Shown one piece after another: positions 9,489 through 17,520 of a stretch of DNA of 64,000 bases. How positions within the stretch are numbered: the stretch's first letter is position 1; each line of letters begins with the position of its first letter. This DNA is from Sphingomonas leidyi (GTDB lineage: Bacteria; Pseudomonadota; Alphaproteobacteria; Sphingomonadales; Sphingomonadaceae), in the NCBI RefSeq assembly GCF_011761945.1, contig NZ_JAASQV010000001.1:682001-746000 (forward strand), in the 5' to 3' direction. Made by a program: the position numbers and the translations under genes. The notes below the pieces were generated by a model. The model did no database searches, was not told the origin of the DNA, and saw nothing but the letters and a program-made list of their open reading frames with translations.

Positions 9489-11286
9489 GCGCCGCCACAT
9501 CGCCCTCGGGGCGTTGCTGCTGGCCGGCGCGGCGGTGCCTGCGCTGGGGCAGCAGGACAAGCCCGAATCGCTGCTGCCGCCGGGCTTCGACGAGCCGGCG
9601 CCCACGCCGGCGCCGCGTCCCGCGCCTGCTCCGTCCGCAACGGCGCCCGCCGCGACGGCTCCCGGCGCGTCCGGCACCGCGCCGATCCCGAGCGTACCCA
9701 TGCCTGGCGGCGACACGTCGCTCTCCAATGTCAGCGCGGCCGAGGAAGTGGCGGCCACCGGCCCGGTCGATCTCTCGCGCTACGAACTGCCCGACTTCGC
9801 GAAACATTCGCTGAACCGCGTCGGCGTGCTCGCCGCGGGCAATACGCCGTTCCCCGCCAAGGGCTTCGGCAATGCCGACGGCCGCACCCTCGCGGTGCTG
9901 ATGCAGCGCCTGCGCGCGCCGGTGGCCTCGCGCTGGGCGTCGATCGCGCTCCGCCGCGCGCTGATGTCGCCGCTCGACACGCCGCGGCATGTCAACGGCG
10001 CCGATTTCGCCGCCGAACGCGCCTGGCTGCTGCTGCGCATGGGCGAGGCCAATGCCGCGCGCGCCGTGGTGAACGACGTCGATGGCGACAATTACACGAC
10101 TCGCCTGCTCCAGGTGGCGATGCAGGTTTCGCTCGCCACCGCCGACCCGGGCGGCATCTGCCCGATCGCCGAGCGCGGCAATCAATATATCCAGCAGCGC
10201 GGCTGGGCGCTCGCCCGGGCGATGTGCGCCGGGCTCGCCGGCAAGCCCAACGAGGCGGGCCAGTTGCTCGACCAGGCGCGCGGCGGCACGCCGGCCAGCG
10301 ATATCGACAATCTTCTGGCCGAGAAGGTGCTCGGCACCGGCGCGCAGGGGCGCCGCGCGGTCACGCTCGAATGGGGCGGCATCACTCGGCTGACCGCCTG
10401 GCGCTGGGGCCTCGCCACTGCGACTGGCCAGGAAGTCCCCGCTTCGCTTTACGGCACCGCCGGCCCGCAGGTCCGCTATTGGCAGGCGCTTGCCCCGCAG
10501 CTTTCGCCGCGCCAGCGCGCCGCCGCCGCCGAGCTGGCCGCCACTGCCGGCGTCTTCTCCAGTGCCGGCCTCGTCGATCTCTACAGCGAGATCGCGGAGG
10601 GCGATGATGCGAACACCACCGAGGGCGGCGTCGCCCGCGACTTGCGCACTGCCTATACCGACGGTGACGTGGGGGACCGGATCAAGGCGATCCGCACGCT
10701 CTGGGCCGAGGCCAGCACGCCGCGCACCCAATATGCCCGGCTGATCCTCACCGCGCGCGCAGCCTCCTGGATCCCGGCCGACGCCAAGGTGGAGGAACCC
10801 GAGAAGCTGATCGCCTCGATGCTTTCCGCCGGCTATGAATCGAAGGCGATGGAGTGGCGCCAGGTGGTGCCGCGCGGCAGCGTCGCATGGGGCCTGCTCG
10901 CGCTTGGCGATCCGGGGGCGCAGGGGCCGGTCGCCTATGGCGATTTCGATGCGTTCAAGGATGCCGCCGGCCAGCGCCGCGCGCAGCTGGCCTTTGCCGG
11001 CCTCGCCGGCCTCGGCCGTTTCGAGAGCAGCGACGCGCGCCGCGGGGCCCAGGCGCTCGAAGTGCAGATCGGTGCGCAGAACGACTGGACCCGTGCGATC
11101 GACGCCGCCGGCCGGCGCGGCGATTCGGCGATGGTCGCGCTGCTCGCCGCAGTCGGCATGCAGTCGCGCGTCTGGGACAATGTGACTCCCGAGGCGCTGT
11201 TCCACATCGTCGCGGCGATGCGCGCCGCGGGAATGACCAGCTATGCGCGGATGATCGCCGTGGAGGCGGTCACGCGGTCGGCTTGA
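9469..11286 (+). CDS. Exported protein of unknown function with helical-repeat-like body
   Basis: I choose the TTG at 9469 as start (605 residues) because it puts a good signal peptide at the N-terminus (RRHIALGALLLAGAAVPALGQ region) and follows GGAGAAGG. A start further upstream would place charged nonsense before it. After the signal peptide comes a Pro/Ala-rich linker (about residues 30-75). The rest is an alanine-rich, probably all-helical region resembling degenerate tetratricopeptide-type repeats. I recognise no catalytic motif. It overlaps both neighbours (TTGA with xerD), so the cluster is probably one transcript, but a link to chromosome dimer resolution is not shown. Confidence 0.8.
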   Translation: MTISRIKRRHIALGALLLAGAAVPALGQQDKPESLLPPGFDEPAPTPAPRPAPAPSATAPAATAPGASGTAPIPSVPMPGGDTSLSNVSAAEEVAATGPVDLSRYELPDFAKHSLNRVGVLAAGNTPFPAKGFGNADGRTLAVLMQRLRAPVASRWASIALRRALMSPLDTPRHVNGADFAAERAWLLLRMGEANAARAVVNDVDGDNYTTRLLQVAMQVSLATADPGGICPIAERGNQYIQQRGWALARAMCAGLAGKPNEAGQLLDQARGGTPASDIDNLLAEKVLGTGAQGRRAVTLEWGGITRLTAWRWGLATATGQEVPASLYGTAGPQVRYWQALAPQLSPRQRAAAAELAATAGVFSSAGLVDLYSEIAEGDDANTTEGGVARDLRTAYTDGDVGDRIKAIRTLWAEASTPRTQYARLILTARAASWIPADAKVEEPEKLIASMLSAGYESKAMEWRQVVPRGSVAWGLLALGDPGAQGPVAYGDFDAFKDAAGQRRAQLAFAGLAGLGRFESSDARRGAQALEVQIGAQNDWTRAIDAAGRRGDSAMVALLAAVGMQSRVWDNVTPEALFHIVAAMRAAGMTSYARMIAVEAVTRSA

Positions 11287-12191
11287 GCGCCTCCGAAGAT
11301 CGGGCGCTGATCGAGCGCTTCCTCGAGATGATGCAGGCGGAGATGGGCGCCGCCGCCAACACCATCGCCGCCTATGGCACCGATCTGCGCCTGGCATCGG
11401 AGTTCCTCGGTGGCGGGCTCGGGGGCGCGGAACGGCCGGAGCTGGAGCGGCTCGGCGCCGAGTGGCAGCCGCTCGCGCGCGCCACCGTTGCCCGCAAATC
11501 GGCGGCACTGCGCCGCTTCTATGCCTTTCTTGCCGATGAGGGCCTGCGCCGGGACGATCCCTCGGCCGCGTTGCCGCGCCCCGGCACTGCCCGGGCATTG
11601 CCCAAGGTGCTCAGCATCGAGGATGTCGACCGGATGTTCGCCGCGATCGCCGCGCGCATCGCCCGGGTGCCGCCCGATCCCAACGACTTGCGGCTGCTGG
11701 CGCTGATCGAGTTGCTCTACGGCTCGGGCCTGCGCGCTACCGAACTGGTGTCGCTTCCTCGCAATGCCGTGTCGCCGGACCGGCCCTATCTGATCCTCAA
11801 GGGCAAGGGCGGGCGCGAGCGGCTCGTGCCGATCTCGGACCGCGCCCGCGCCGCCGTCGCCGCCTGGCGCGCGCATGTCGCGCCGGACCGGCCCTTCCTC
11901 TTCCCTTCGGGCAAGGGGCATCTCTCGCGCGTTCGGCTCTACCAGCTCGTGCGCGCATTGGCGGGGGAGGCGGGCATCCCGCCCGACCGCGTCAGCCCCC
12001 ATGTCCTGCGCCACGCCTTCGCCACGCATCTGCTCGAGGGCGGCGCCGATCTGCGGGCGCTGCAGGCGATGCTCGGGCATGCGGACATCGCGACGACCGA
12101 GATCTACACCCATGTCGACAGCCGCCGGCTGGTCGAACTGGTCAACCAGCGGCATCCTCTGGGCGAGGCGCTGGGGAAACGAGGCCAATGA
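11283..12191 (+). CDS. xerD: Tyrosine recombinase XerD
   Basis: The 302-residue product (TTG start at 11283 overlapping the previous stop as TTGA) has the core-binding N-terminal SAM-like domain and a complete catalytic set: Arg151, Lys175, His240 and Arg243 (HVLRHAF), His266 (LGHADI) and nucleophile Tyr275. Length and composition are those of housekeeping XerC/D recombinases, which resolve chromosome dimers at dif with FtsK, not of a phage or island integrase. No dif-like site was seen nearby. XerC is a less likely alternative. Confidence 0.92.
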   Translation: MSASEDRALIERFLEMMQAEMGAAANTIAAYGTDLRLASEFLGGGLGGAERPELERLGAEWQPLARATVARKSAALRRFYAFLADEGLRRDDPSAALPRPGTARALPKVLSIEDVDRMFAAIAARIARVPPDPNDLRLLALIELLYGSGLRATELVSLPRNAVSPDRPYLILKGKGGRERLVPISDRARAAVAAWRAHVAPDRPFLFPSGKGHLSRVRLYQLVRALAGEAGIPPDRVSPHVLRHAFATHLLEGGADLRALQAMLGHADIATTEIYTHVDSRRLVELVNQRHPLGEALGKRGQ

Positions 12192-12316
12192 TGCGACTGA
12201 CCGGCCCGCTGGCTTGCGCGGTACTGCTCGGCGGCGGCGTCTCTGCGATCGTGTACAAGCGCGGCGCCGACGGCCGATGGCGGCTGGTTGAACGGGACAT
12301 GCTGGCGATCAGCTGA
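12188..12316 (+). CDS. Possible 42-aa membrane or exported peptide
   Basis: ATG at 12188 overlaps the xerD stop as ATGA and encodes 42 residues with a hydrophobic stretch (about 8-22) then a basic segment KRGADGRWRLVERD. The tight coupling and plausible amino-acid composition support it. It is short and matches no family I know, so it may be spurious. Confidence 0.4.
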   Translation: MMRLTGPLACAVLLGGGVSAIVYKRGADGRWRLVERDMLAIS

Positions 12317-12388
12317 AGCACGGCCCGTGCGCCCTTGCCGCGCCGCCCTCGTTGACGCGGGCAGCCTACAAGGTTAGCCCGCGCAGCG

Positions 12389-13336
12389 ATGACCACTTTC
12401 CTCGACTTCGAGAAGCCGATCGCCGAGCTTCAGACTCGCATCGACGAACTGCGCCAGACCGCAGAGGGCGGCGCCGTCGATATCGATGCGGAGATCGCTC
12501 CGCTCCAGGCCAAGGCCGAGAAGCTCCTCAAGGACACTTATGCCAGGCTCACGCCGTGGCAGAAGACCCAGGTCGCCCGCCACCCCGAGCGCCCGCACTT
12601 CAAGCATTATGTCGCCGGGCTGATCGAGGAGTTCATGCCGCTGGGCGGCGACCGCGCCTTTGCCGACGACAATGCGATCCAGGGCGGCCTGGGCCGCTTC
12701 CGCGGGCGCCGCGTGATGGTGATCGGCCATGAGAAGGGCGACGACACCGCCAGCCGGCTCAAGCATAATTTCGGCATGGGCAAGCCGGAGGGCTATCGCA
12801 AGGCCATTCGCCTGATGGCGCTTGCCGACAAGTTCCATCTGCCGGTGATCACCCTGGTCGACACTTCGGGCGCCTTTCCGGGCGTGCAGGCCGAGGAGCG
12901 CGGCCAGGCCGAGGCGATCGCCCGTTCGACCGAGGCATGCCTCAACCTGGGCGTGCCGCTGGTCGCGTCGATCCTGGGCGAGGGCGGCTCGGGCGGCGCG
13001 ATCGCGCTCGCCGCGGGCAACACCGTGCTGATGATGGAGCATGCGGTCTATTCGGTGATCTCGCCCGAAGGCTGCGCCTCGATCCTGTGGCGCACCGCCG
13101 ACAAGGCGGCCGAGGCGGCGGAGGCGATGAAGGTCACCGCGCAGCATCTGAAGGAGCTGAAGGTGATCGACCGGATCGTCAGCGAGCCGCTGGGCGGCGC
13201 GCACCGCGAGCCCGGGGCAGCCATCCATGCGCTGGGGGATGCGATCGAGGAATCGCTGAAGAAGCTCGACGGCATGTCGCCCGAGAGCCTGCGCCAGGCC
13301 CGCCGCGCCAAGTTCCTGGCGATGGGCCGGATCTGA
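12389..13336 (+). CDS. accA: Acetyl-CoA carboxylase carboxyltransferase subunit alpha
   Basis: AccA with AccD transfers the carboxyl group from carboxybiotin to acetyl-CoA, giving malonyl-CoA for fatty-acid synthesis in the cytoplasm. The 315-residue product has the family N-terminal helix ([12 protein letters not shown]) and the crotonase-fold oxyanion regions VDTSGAFPG and [10 protein letters not shown], and is standard length. No AccD gene is in the window, as is usual. The ribosome site is weak. Confidence 0.97.
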   Translation: MTTFLDFEKPIAELQTRIDELRQTAEGGAVDIDAEIAPLQAKAEKLLKDTYARLTPWQKTQVARHPERPHFKHYVAGLIEEFMPLGGDRAFADDNAIQGGLGRFRGRRVMVIGHEKGDDTASRLKHNFGMGKPEGYRKAIRLMALADKFHLPVITLVDTSGAFPGVQAEERGQAEAIARSTEACLNLGVPLVASILGEGGSGGAIALAAGNTVLMMEHAVYSVISPEGCASILWRTADKAAEAAEAMKVTAQHLKELKVIDRIVSEPLGGAHREPGAAIHALGDAIEESLKKLDGMSPESLRQARRAKFLAMGRI

Positions 13337-13338
13337 CG

Positions 13339-13491
13339 CTAGCGGACCGGGGCGATGTGTTCGGCGGCGGCCATGCTCGCGCCGATCATGCCCAGGCCCT
13401 GGACGACCGCCAGCACCGCGCAGAGCGCCAGGAACGCGACCACCGCGACCTCGATCGCCGTCACTGCCTTTTTGGAGGAAAGCTGCTTCAT
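13339..13491 (-). CDS. Degenerate Flp-type pilin-like small protein (50 aa)
   Basis: ATG at 13491 follows a strong AAGGAAGGA site and encodes 50 residues ending at the TAG at 13339. The segment KAVTAIEVAVVAFLALCAVL resembles the Flp prepilin core (GATAIEYGLIAALI): the AIE of the processing region is kept, but the conserved Tyr after Glu is Val and the preceding Gly is missing. One hydrophobic helix spans roughly residues 13-33. Two better Flp pilins lie just upstream on the same strand. Either a diverged pseudopilin or a pilin paralogue losing function. Confidence 0.6.
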   Translation of the reverse strand: MKQLSSKKAVTAIEVAVVAFLALCAVLAVVQGLGMIGASMAAAEHIAPVR

Positions 13492-13545
13492 TCCTTCCTT
13501 ATAGGAGAGTCGGCTGTACGCCGGGTGAAGCGGCCCGTTTGCCGG

Positions 13546-13836
13546 GGTTCAGGAAATCTACCGGGGTGCGCCCGAAGGTGGCGGCCCCGAACCCGTCGGG
13601 GTTCGCAAGCGCGAACGCGCGCCCGAGCTTATGCGAGGCTCTGGTTCAGGAAGTCTACCAGGGTGCGCCCGAAAGTGGCGGCCCCGAACCCGTCAGGGTT
13701 CGCAAGCGCGAACGCGCGCCCGAGCTTATGCGAGGCTCTGGTTCAGGAAATCTACCGGGGTGCGCCCGAAGGTGGCGGCCTCGAACCCGTCAGGGTTCAC
13801 AAGCGCGAACGCGCGCCCGAGCTTATGCGAGGTTCT
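13546..13836. repeat. Three perfect-register tandem copies of a 97-bp unit
   Basis: Copies begin at 13546, 13643 and 13740 with no spacer. The first differs from each of the others at four positions, and all differences I counted are transitions. The unit is 97 bp, not a multiple of three, so it is not a protein repeat. Each unit holds two overlapping inverted repeats, CGAACCC/GGGTTCG and GTTCGC/GCGAAC, which could form alternative hairpins. The array fills the gap between the terminator of the flp gene and the start of the degenerate pilin gene. Confidence 0.93.
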
Positions 13837-13851
13837 TCTAGCAAGAAAAGA

Positions 13852-13875
13852 GCGGCGGAACCGAGGTTCCGCCGC
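13852..13875 (-). terminator. Intrinsic terminator of the flp pilin gene
   Basis: A 10-bp GC-rich stem (GCGGCGGAAC with GTTCCGCCGC, 4-nt loop) is followed on the minus strand by CTTTTCTTG, 27 bp past the pilin stop. A short T run on the plus side means it may also work in the other direction. Confidence 0.75.
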
Positions 13876-13902
13876 CCGTTTTCGTTCGCTTCGGCAGAAG
13901 GC

Positions 13903-14070
13903 TTACGAGACCTTCATGCTCGCCGAAACGTTGGTGAAGGTCGACTTCAGCGAGTTGCCGAGGCCCTGCATGGCGGCAATCGCGGCGACGGCGATCAGAG
14001 CGGCGATCAGGCCGTACTCGATGGCGGTCGCACCCTTCGAATTCTTCAGGAAGTTGCGAATCTTCTGCAT
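13903..14070 (-). CDS. Flp family type IVb pilin
   Basis: The 55-residue product from the ATG at 14070 (ribosome site GGAGA) is a canonical Flp prepilin: short basic leader MQKIRNFLKNSKG, cleavage region KGATAIEYG, then a hydrophobic helix. Flp pilins are cut by a TadV/CpaA prepilin peptidase and assembled by the Tad/Cpa machinery for adhesion. None of that machinery is in the window. A stem-loop (ACCGGA/TCCGGT, 14115-14129) lies in the probable 5' untranslated region. Confidence 0.92.
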   Translation of the reverse strand: MQKIRNFLKNSKGATAIEYGLIAALIAVAAIAAMQGLGNSLKSTFTNVSASMKVS

Positions 14071-14201
14071 AACCGGTCTCCAGTGTTCAAGGATTGCTTC
14101 ATTCACCCGGCCTCACCGGAGACTCCGGTTCGGCAGCTTGAAACTACGGAGGGGAAGTAAAGAAACGGCTAAGACCGAGTGTTACGATTCCGTAACCAAG
14201 A

Positions 14202-14390
14202 TCAGGATTGCGTGGCTGCCTGCACCTTGTTGGTGACGTTGCTCCACATGTCCGTGGTGGTGTTGGCAACGCTCATCAGGCTGGCCATCATTGCGATGAC
14301 GATGAGCGCGAGGATGAAGCCATATTCCACTGCGGTCGCTGCGCGGCGGTCATGCATCACATCGCGGATCGCTCGTACAAGGGCTCGCAT
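14202..14390 (-). CDS. Second Flp family pilin-like protein
   Basis: The 62-residue product (ATG at 14390) has the Flp pattern RRAATAVEYGFILALIVIAMM, so the Glu-Tyr of the prepilin motif is kept, after a longer basic leader (MRALVRAIRDVMHD). The C-terminal half differs from the neighbouring pilin, and a role as a minor pilin is plausible. It lies 131 bp upstream of that gene on the same strand. Separate transcription seems likely, because the gap has space for a promoter and no overlap. Confidence 0.85.
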   Translation of the reverse strand: MRALVRAIRDVMHDRRAATAVEYGFILALIVIAMMASLMSVANTTTDMWSNVTNKVQAATQS

Positions 14391-14451
14391 TGTGGGCGCT
14401 TCTTCTCCAATGATGGCAACAATCTAGCCGAAGAGGCTTAACGAAAAGCTG

Positions 14452-14886
14452 ATGATCGCTTCCGATATGTTGTTCGTCGTGGCGGCCGCCCTGATCGATG
14501 ATCGCGGCCGCGTGCTCCTCCAGCAGCGCCCGCCGGGCAAGCCGATGGCGGGCCTCTGGGAGTTTCCGGGCGGCAAGGTCGAGCCCGGCGAACGCCCCGA
14601 AGCGGCGCTGGCGCGCGAACTCCACGAGGAGCTGGGGATCTCGCTCGACCCGTCCGGCCTGAAGCCGCTTGCCTTTGCCAGCGAGCCATTGGAAGGGCGG
14701 CACCTGCTGTTGCTGCTCTACACGCTGCGGGCATGGGAGGGCGAACCGGCGGCCCATCACGCAACCGCGCTGCGCTGGGTGACGCCGGCGGAGATGCGGG
14801 GAATGGCGATGCCGCCGGCCGACGTGCCGCTGGTGGAGGCGCTGGCAGGGGTGGGTAGCGTCGCGAGCGCATCCGGGACGGCCTAG
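14452..14886 (+). CDS. mutT: NUDIX hydrolase of the MutT (8-oxo-dGTP diphosphatase) type
   Basis: The 144-residue product carries a full NUDIX box beginning GGKVEPGERPEAAL and ending RELHEELGI, with the glutamates that bind Mg. The N-terminal VVAAALIDDRGRVLLQQRP and the overall size match (deoxy)nucleoside triphosphate pyrophosphohydrolases of the MutT group, which clear oxidised dGTP. The exact substrate is not certain from sequence. The C-terminus overlaps the convergent monooxygenase stop by 4 bp. Confidence 0.88.
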   Translation: MIASDMLFVVAAALIDDRGRVLLQQRPPGKPMAGLWEFPGGKVEPGERPEAALARELHEELGISLDPSGLKPLAFASEPLEGRHLLLLLYTLRAWEGEPAAHHATALRWVTPAEMRGMAMPPADVPLVEALAGVGSVASASGTA

Positions 14887-16406
14887 CCGAACCATCGCTC
14901 CGCGGCCCGCGCCGCCTCGCTCTCGTCCGGCGTGTCTTCGCTCGCCCAGGCGACGACGCCGTCGGGCCGCACCAGCACTGCGCTCAGGCCGAGCCGCTCC
15001 CGCACATCGCATGCCGTATAGCCGATCCGCCCGTCCCAGCGCGCCGCCACCGCGCGCAGCGATGGGCGCGTATCGAAGTCCAGCAACAGGCCCGCGCTCC
15101 CGCGCAGCAGTTCGCCGGCCCGCCGCCCGTCGACGAGCGCGAAGTCCGGAAGGCTTCGGCCGGTCAGTGGATGCGCGCCGCCCAGCGCGTAGCGCAGCGA
15201 GACGCCGGATACGCGCTCGGCGAAATAGGTGGCGCCGTCGCGGGTCGCGGTCAGGTCGCGGACGATGGCCGCAAGTGCGCGGGTGCCGGGGGAGGGCCGC
15301 ATGAGGGCCACTTGCGCCCGCGACCAGTCGAGCACCTGCGCGCCCACCGGGCGGCGCTCGGCCTCGTAGCTGTCGAGCAGGCCGGCGGGTGCCGTGCCCC
15401 GGATCGTGGCGGCCAGTTTCCAACCCAGGTTCATCGCGTCGCCGATCCCGAGGTTCAGTCCTTGCCCGCCCAGCGGCGAATGGATGTGCGCGGCGTCGCC
15501 CGCGAGCAATATGCGCCCCTTGCGATAGGCGGTCGCCTGATGGGCGCGGTCCGTCCAGCTGGTGGCGAGCCGAAGCGCGCGCAGCGTCACCGTCGTGCCG
15601 GTCACCCGGCGCAGCACCGCTTCCACATGTTCGCGCGTGATGGGCCGGGTGCGGTAGAAGGCGCCTCCGTCGAAATCGACCATCGCGATCGTGCCCGGCA
15701 GCGCATAGGTGTACATGCCGGCCGCAGTATAGTGCCGGCCGGGCGGCAGCGCTTCCGCATCGGCCATTTCGACTTCCACCGAATAGCCCGTGAACTCGGG
15801 ATCGGTGCCGGGGAAGTCGAATCCGGCGGCCTTGCGCACCGCGCTGCGCCCGCCATCGCAGCCGATGAGCCAGCGCGTACGGAACGTCTCGCCGCCGGCA
15901 TGGACCGCCACTTCATCCTCGGACGGAGCAAGTCCCTCGACGCTGCAGCCGCGCCGGATGCAAACGCCCATCGCGCTTGCCCGTGCCGCCAATACGGTCT
16001 CGAACGCCTCCAGCGTCACCGCCATGCCGGTGCCGGCGGGACTTGGCAGATGCCAGGGCCAGGCCGCCGGGTCGACATCGTCCTGATAGAATTGGATGCC
16101 GGCGAAATGCCCCGCCGGCCGGCGCGGCTGCTGCGCCCAATGCGCGGCGGCAGGGGACGCGGCATCGGCGCGCTGCGCCGCGACGACATCGTCCAGCAGG
16201 CCGCGCCGATAGAGCGCCTCGAGCGTCGGCGCCGACAAGCCGCGCATCCCGAAGGGGAGCTGCTTCAGCGGAGAATGCGGGTCCTCCGCCTGCTCCAGCA
16301 CCAGGACGGACAGGCCGGCCAGGCGCAGCTCGCAGGCGAGGAACAGGCCGACGGGCCCGGCTCCGGCAATGATGGCATCATGAAGGGCGATATGGCGGTG
16401 CGGCAT
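14883..16406 (-). CDS. FAD-dependent aromatic-type monooxygenase
   Basis: I start at the ATG at 16406 (507 residues), preceded by GGGAGC. The N-terminal dinucleotide fold GAGPVGLFLACEL and the second FAD motif GDAAHIHSPLGGQGLNLG place it in the PHBH-fold group A flavin monooxygenases, which hydroxylate aromatic rings with NAD(P)H and O2. Members include rifampicin, phenol and polyketide hydroxylases. The C-terminal thioredoxin-like extension (about 400-507, ending near AVLVRPDGVVAWAS) is that of the phenol/polyketide-hydroxylase subgroup. No catabolic neighbours hint at a substrate. Confidence 0.87.
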   Translation of the reverse strand: MPHRHIALHDAIIAGAGPVGLFLACELRLAGLSVLVLEQAEDPHSPLKQLPFGMRGLSAPTLEALYRRGLLDDVVAAQRADAASPAAAHWAQQPRRPAGHFAGIQFYQDDVDPAAWPWHLPSPAGTGMAVTLEAFETVLAARASAMGVCIRRGCSVEGLAPSEDEVAVHAGGETFRTRWLIGCDGGRSAVRKAAGFDFPGTDPEFTGYSVEVEMADAEALPPGRHYTAAGMYTYALPGTIAMVDFDGGAFYRTRPITREHVEAVLRRVTGTTVTLRALRLATSWTDRAHQATAYRKGRILLAGDAAHIHSPLGGQGLNLGIGDAMNLGWKLAATIRGTAPAGLLDSYEAERRPVGAQVLDWSRAQVALMRPSPGTRALAAIVRDLTATRDGATYFAERVSGVSLRYALGGAHPLTGRSLPDFALVDGRRAGELLRGSAGLLLDFDTRPSLRAVAARWDGRIGYTACDVRERLGLSAVLVRPDGVVAWASEDTPDESEAARAAERWFG

Positions 16407-16537
16407 GTACTGCTCCCAAGTCGATGATTCGACCGGAGCGTTTCTCGCGCTTGAGAACCACACGGACGAACCGCGGAGCGCCCGGTGGCGTCCGATGTTC
16501 GTCGTGGGGATCCCGGGCACGAGGCCAAAGACCAGAG

Positions 16538-16576
16538 CTTTCGTTACCGAAAGGACTTGGGCTTACCAAACCAAGT
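16538..16576. other. Two adjacent short hairpins in a 226-bp gene-free stretch
   Basis: CTTTCG-TTAC-CGAAAG (16538-16553) is followed directly by ACTTGG and CCAAGT arms (16555-16576, 10-nt loop). They lie between the stop of the methyltransferase gene and the start of the monooxygenase gene, both on the minus strand. They could be operator or terminator elements. Neither has a clear T tract on the minus side. Confidence 0.35.
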
Positions 16577-16632
16577 CTGCCTTTTCCGACGCGGGCGCCC
16601 TTAGCGCCTTGGCCGCGAAACTGCAACCGCGC

Positions 16633-17478
16633 TCATTGCTTCGGGCGCAAGGCCTCGGCCAGGCTCGTCGTCGCGCTGCCGCGCCGTGCCGGCCTGGGCT
16701 GCGATTCGTCCGGTGCCCAGCCGGTCAGGTAGACGATCTCGAAGCGTTCCGCCGTCCTGCCGTCCGGATCGGCGCGCTCGGCAAAGGCCTCGGCGGCCCG
16801 GGCCAGCGTATCGCGCGTGAGGGGCGGCGTGCCGGGCAGCAGGTTGGTCGCCGCCATGCCGCGCAGGTCGTGGAGCAGCGAGAACATGCTGCCATAGCGC
16901 ACCGTCAGCGTCTCGACATCGGCGACCGGCAGCGCGAAGCCGGCACGGGTGAGCAGATCCCCGGCGGCGCGCACGTCGATCTGCGGGTGGAAGCGCGCGG
17001 CCGGCCGCTCCGCTTCGGCCTTGAGGAAGGCGCCGCGCAGAGTCGCCAGCGTGCCCGCGCCCAGGAATGCGCCGAGGAACAGTCCGTCGGGCCGGAGCGC
17101 CCGGCGCGCAAGGGCGAGTGCACCCGGCACGTCGTTGATCTGATCGAGCACGCCCACGCTCACGACCAGGTCGAAGCTCGCCTCGGGAAAGGGGTGGCGG
17201 TCCTCATCGGCCTGGATGCCGCCCGCCATCGTTGCGAAACGCGCGCCGGCATCGATCCGGGTGATGCGCGCGCCCGGCAGCGCGAAGCCGCCGCCGAAGC
17301 TGCCCAGGTCGAGCACGTCGCCGAACGCGCGCGTCACCGCCGCAAGCCGGTCCTGGATCCCTTCGAGCATGTGCTCGCGCACGAACCCCTCATAGCGGCG
17401 GGCGGCGCGGTCCCGGCGCTTGCGGCGCAGGGCGCGGTCGAAAATCTCGGAGGAATCGCTGGGTCCATTATGGGGCAT
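16633..17478 (-). CDS. BioC/NDUFAF5-like SAM-dependent methyltransferase family protein
   Basis: The 281-residue product from the ATG at 17478 starts with the family hallmark IFDRALRRKRRDRAA, followed by a class I fold motif VLDLGSFGGGF and an acidic VVSVGVLDQINDVPGAL. This N-terminal signature is shared by BioC and mitochondrial NDUFAF5; in alphaproteobacteria the latter helps complex I assembly by hydroxylating an arginine. BioC function is less likely because no biotin genes are near. It is divergent from comF with about 42 bp between starts. Confidence 0.82.
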   Translation of the reverse strand: MPHNGPSDSSEIFDRALRRKRRDRAARRYEGFVREHMLEGIQDRLAAVTRAFGDVLDLGSFGGGFALPGARITRIDAGARFATMAGGIQADEDRHPFPEASFDLVVSVGVLDQINDVPGALALARRALRPDGLFLGAFLGAGTLATLRGAFLKAEAERPAARFHPQIDVRAAGDLLTRAGFALPVADVETLTVRYGSMFSLLHDLRGMAATNLLPGTPPLTRDTLARAAEAFAERADPDGRTAERFEIVYLTGWAPDESQPRPARRGSATTSLAEALRPKQ

Positions 17479-17520
17479 GGCGCGCTTGTGCGCCGCCGTG
17501 CCGCCGGGGACAAGGCGGGC

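Noticed and set aside
11283..12191. XerD as an integrase marking a mobile island
   Set aside because: Length, catalytic spacing and surroundings are those of housekeeping XerD, and no attachment repeats or cargo genes are seen.
13546..13836. CRISPR array
   Set aside because: The 97-bp units abut each other without spacers, and no cas gene is present.
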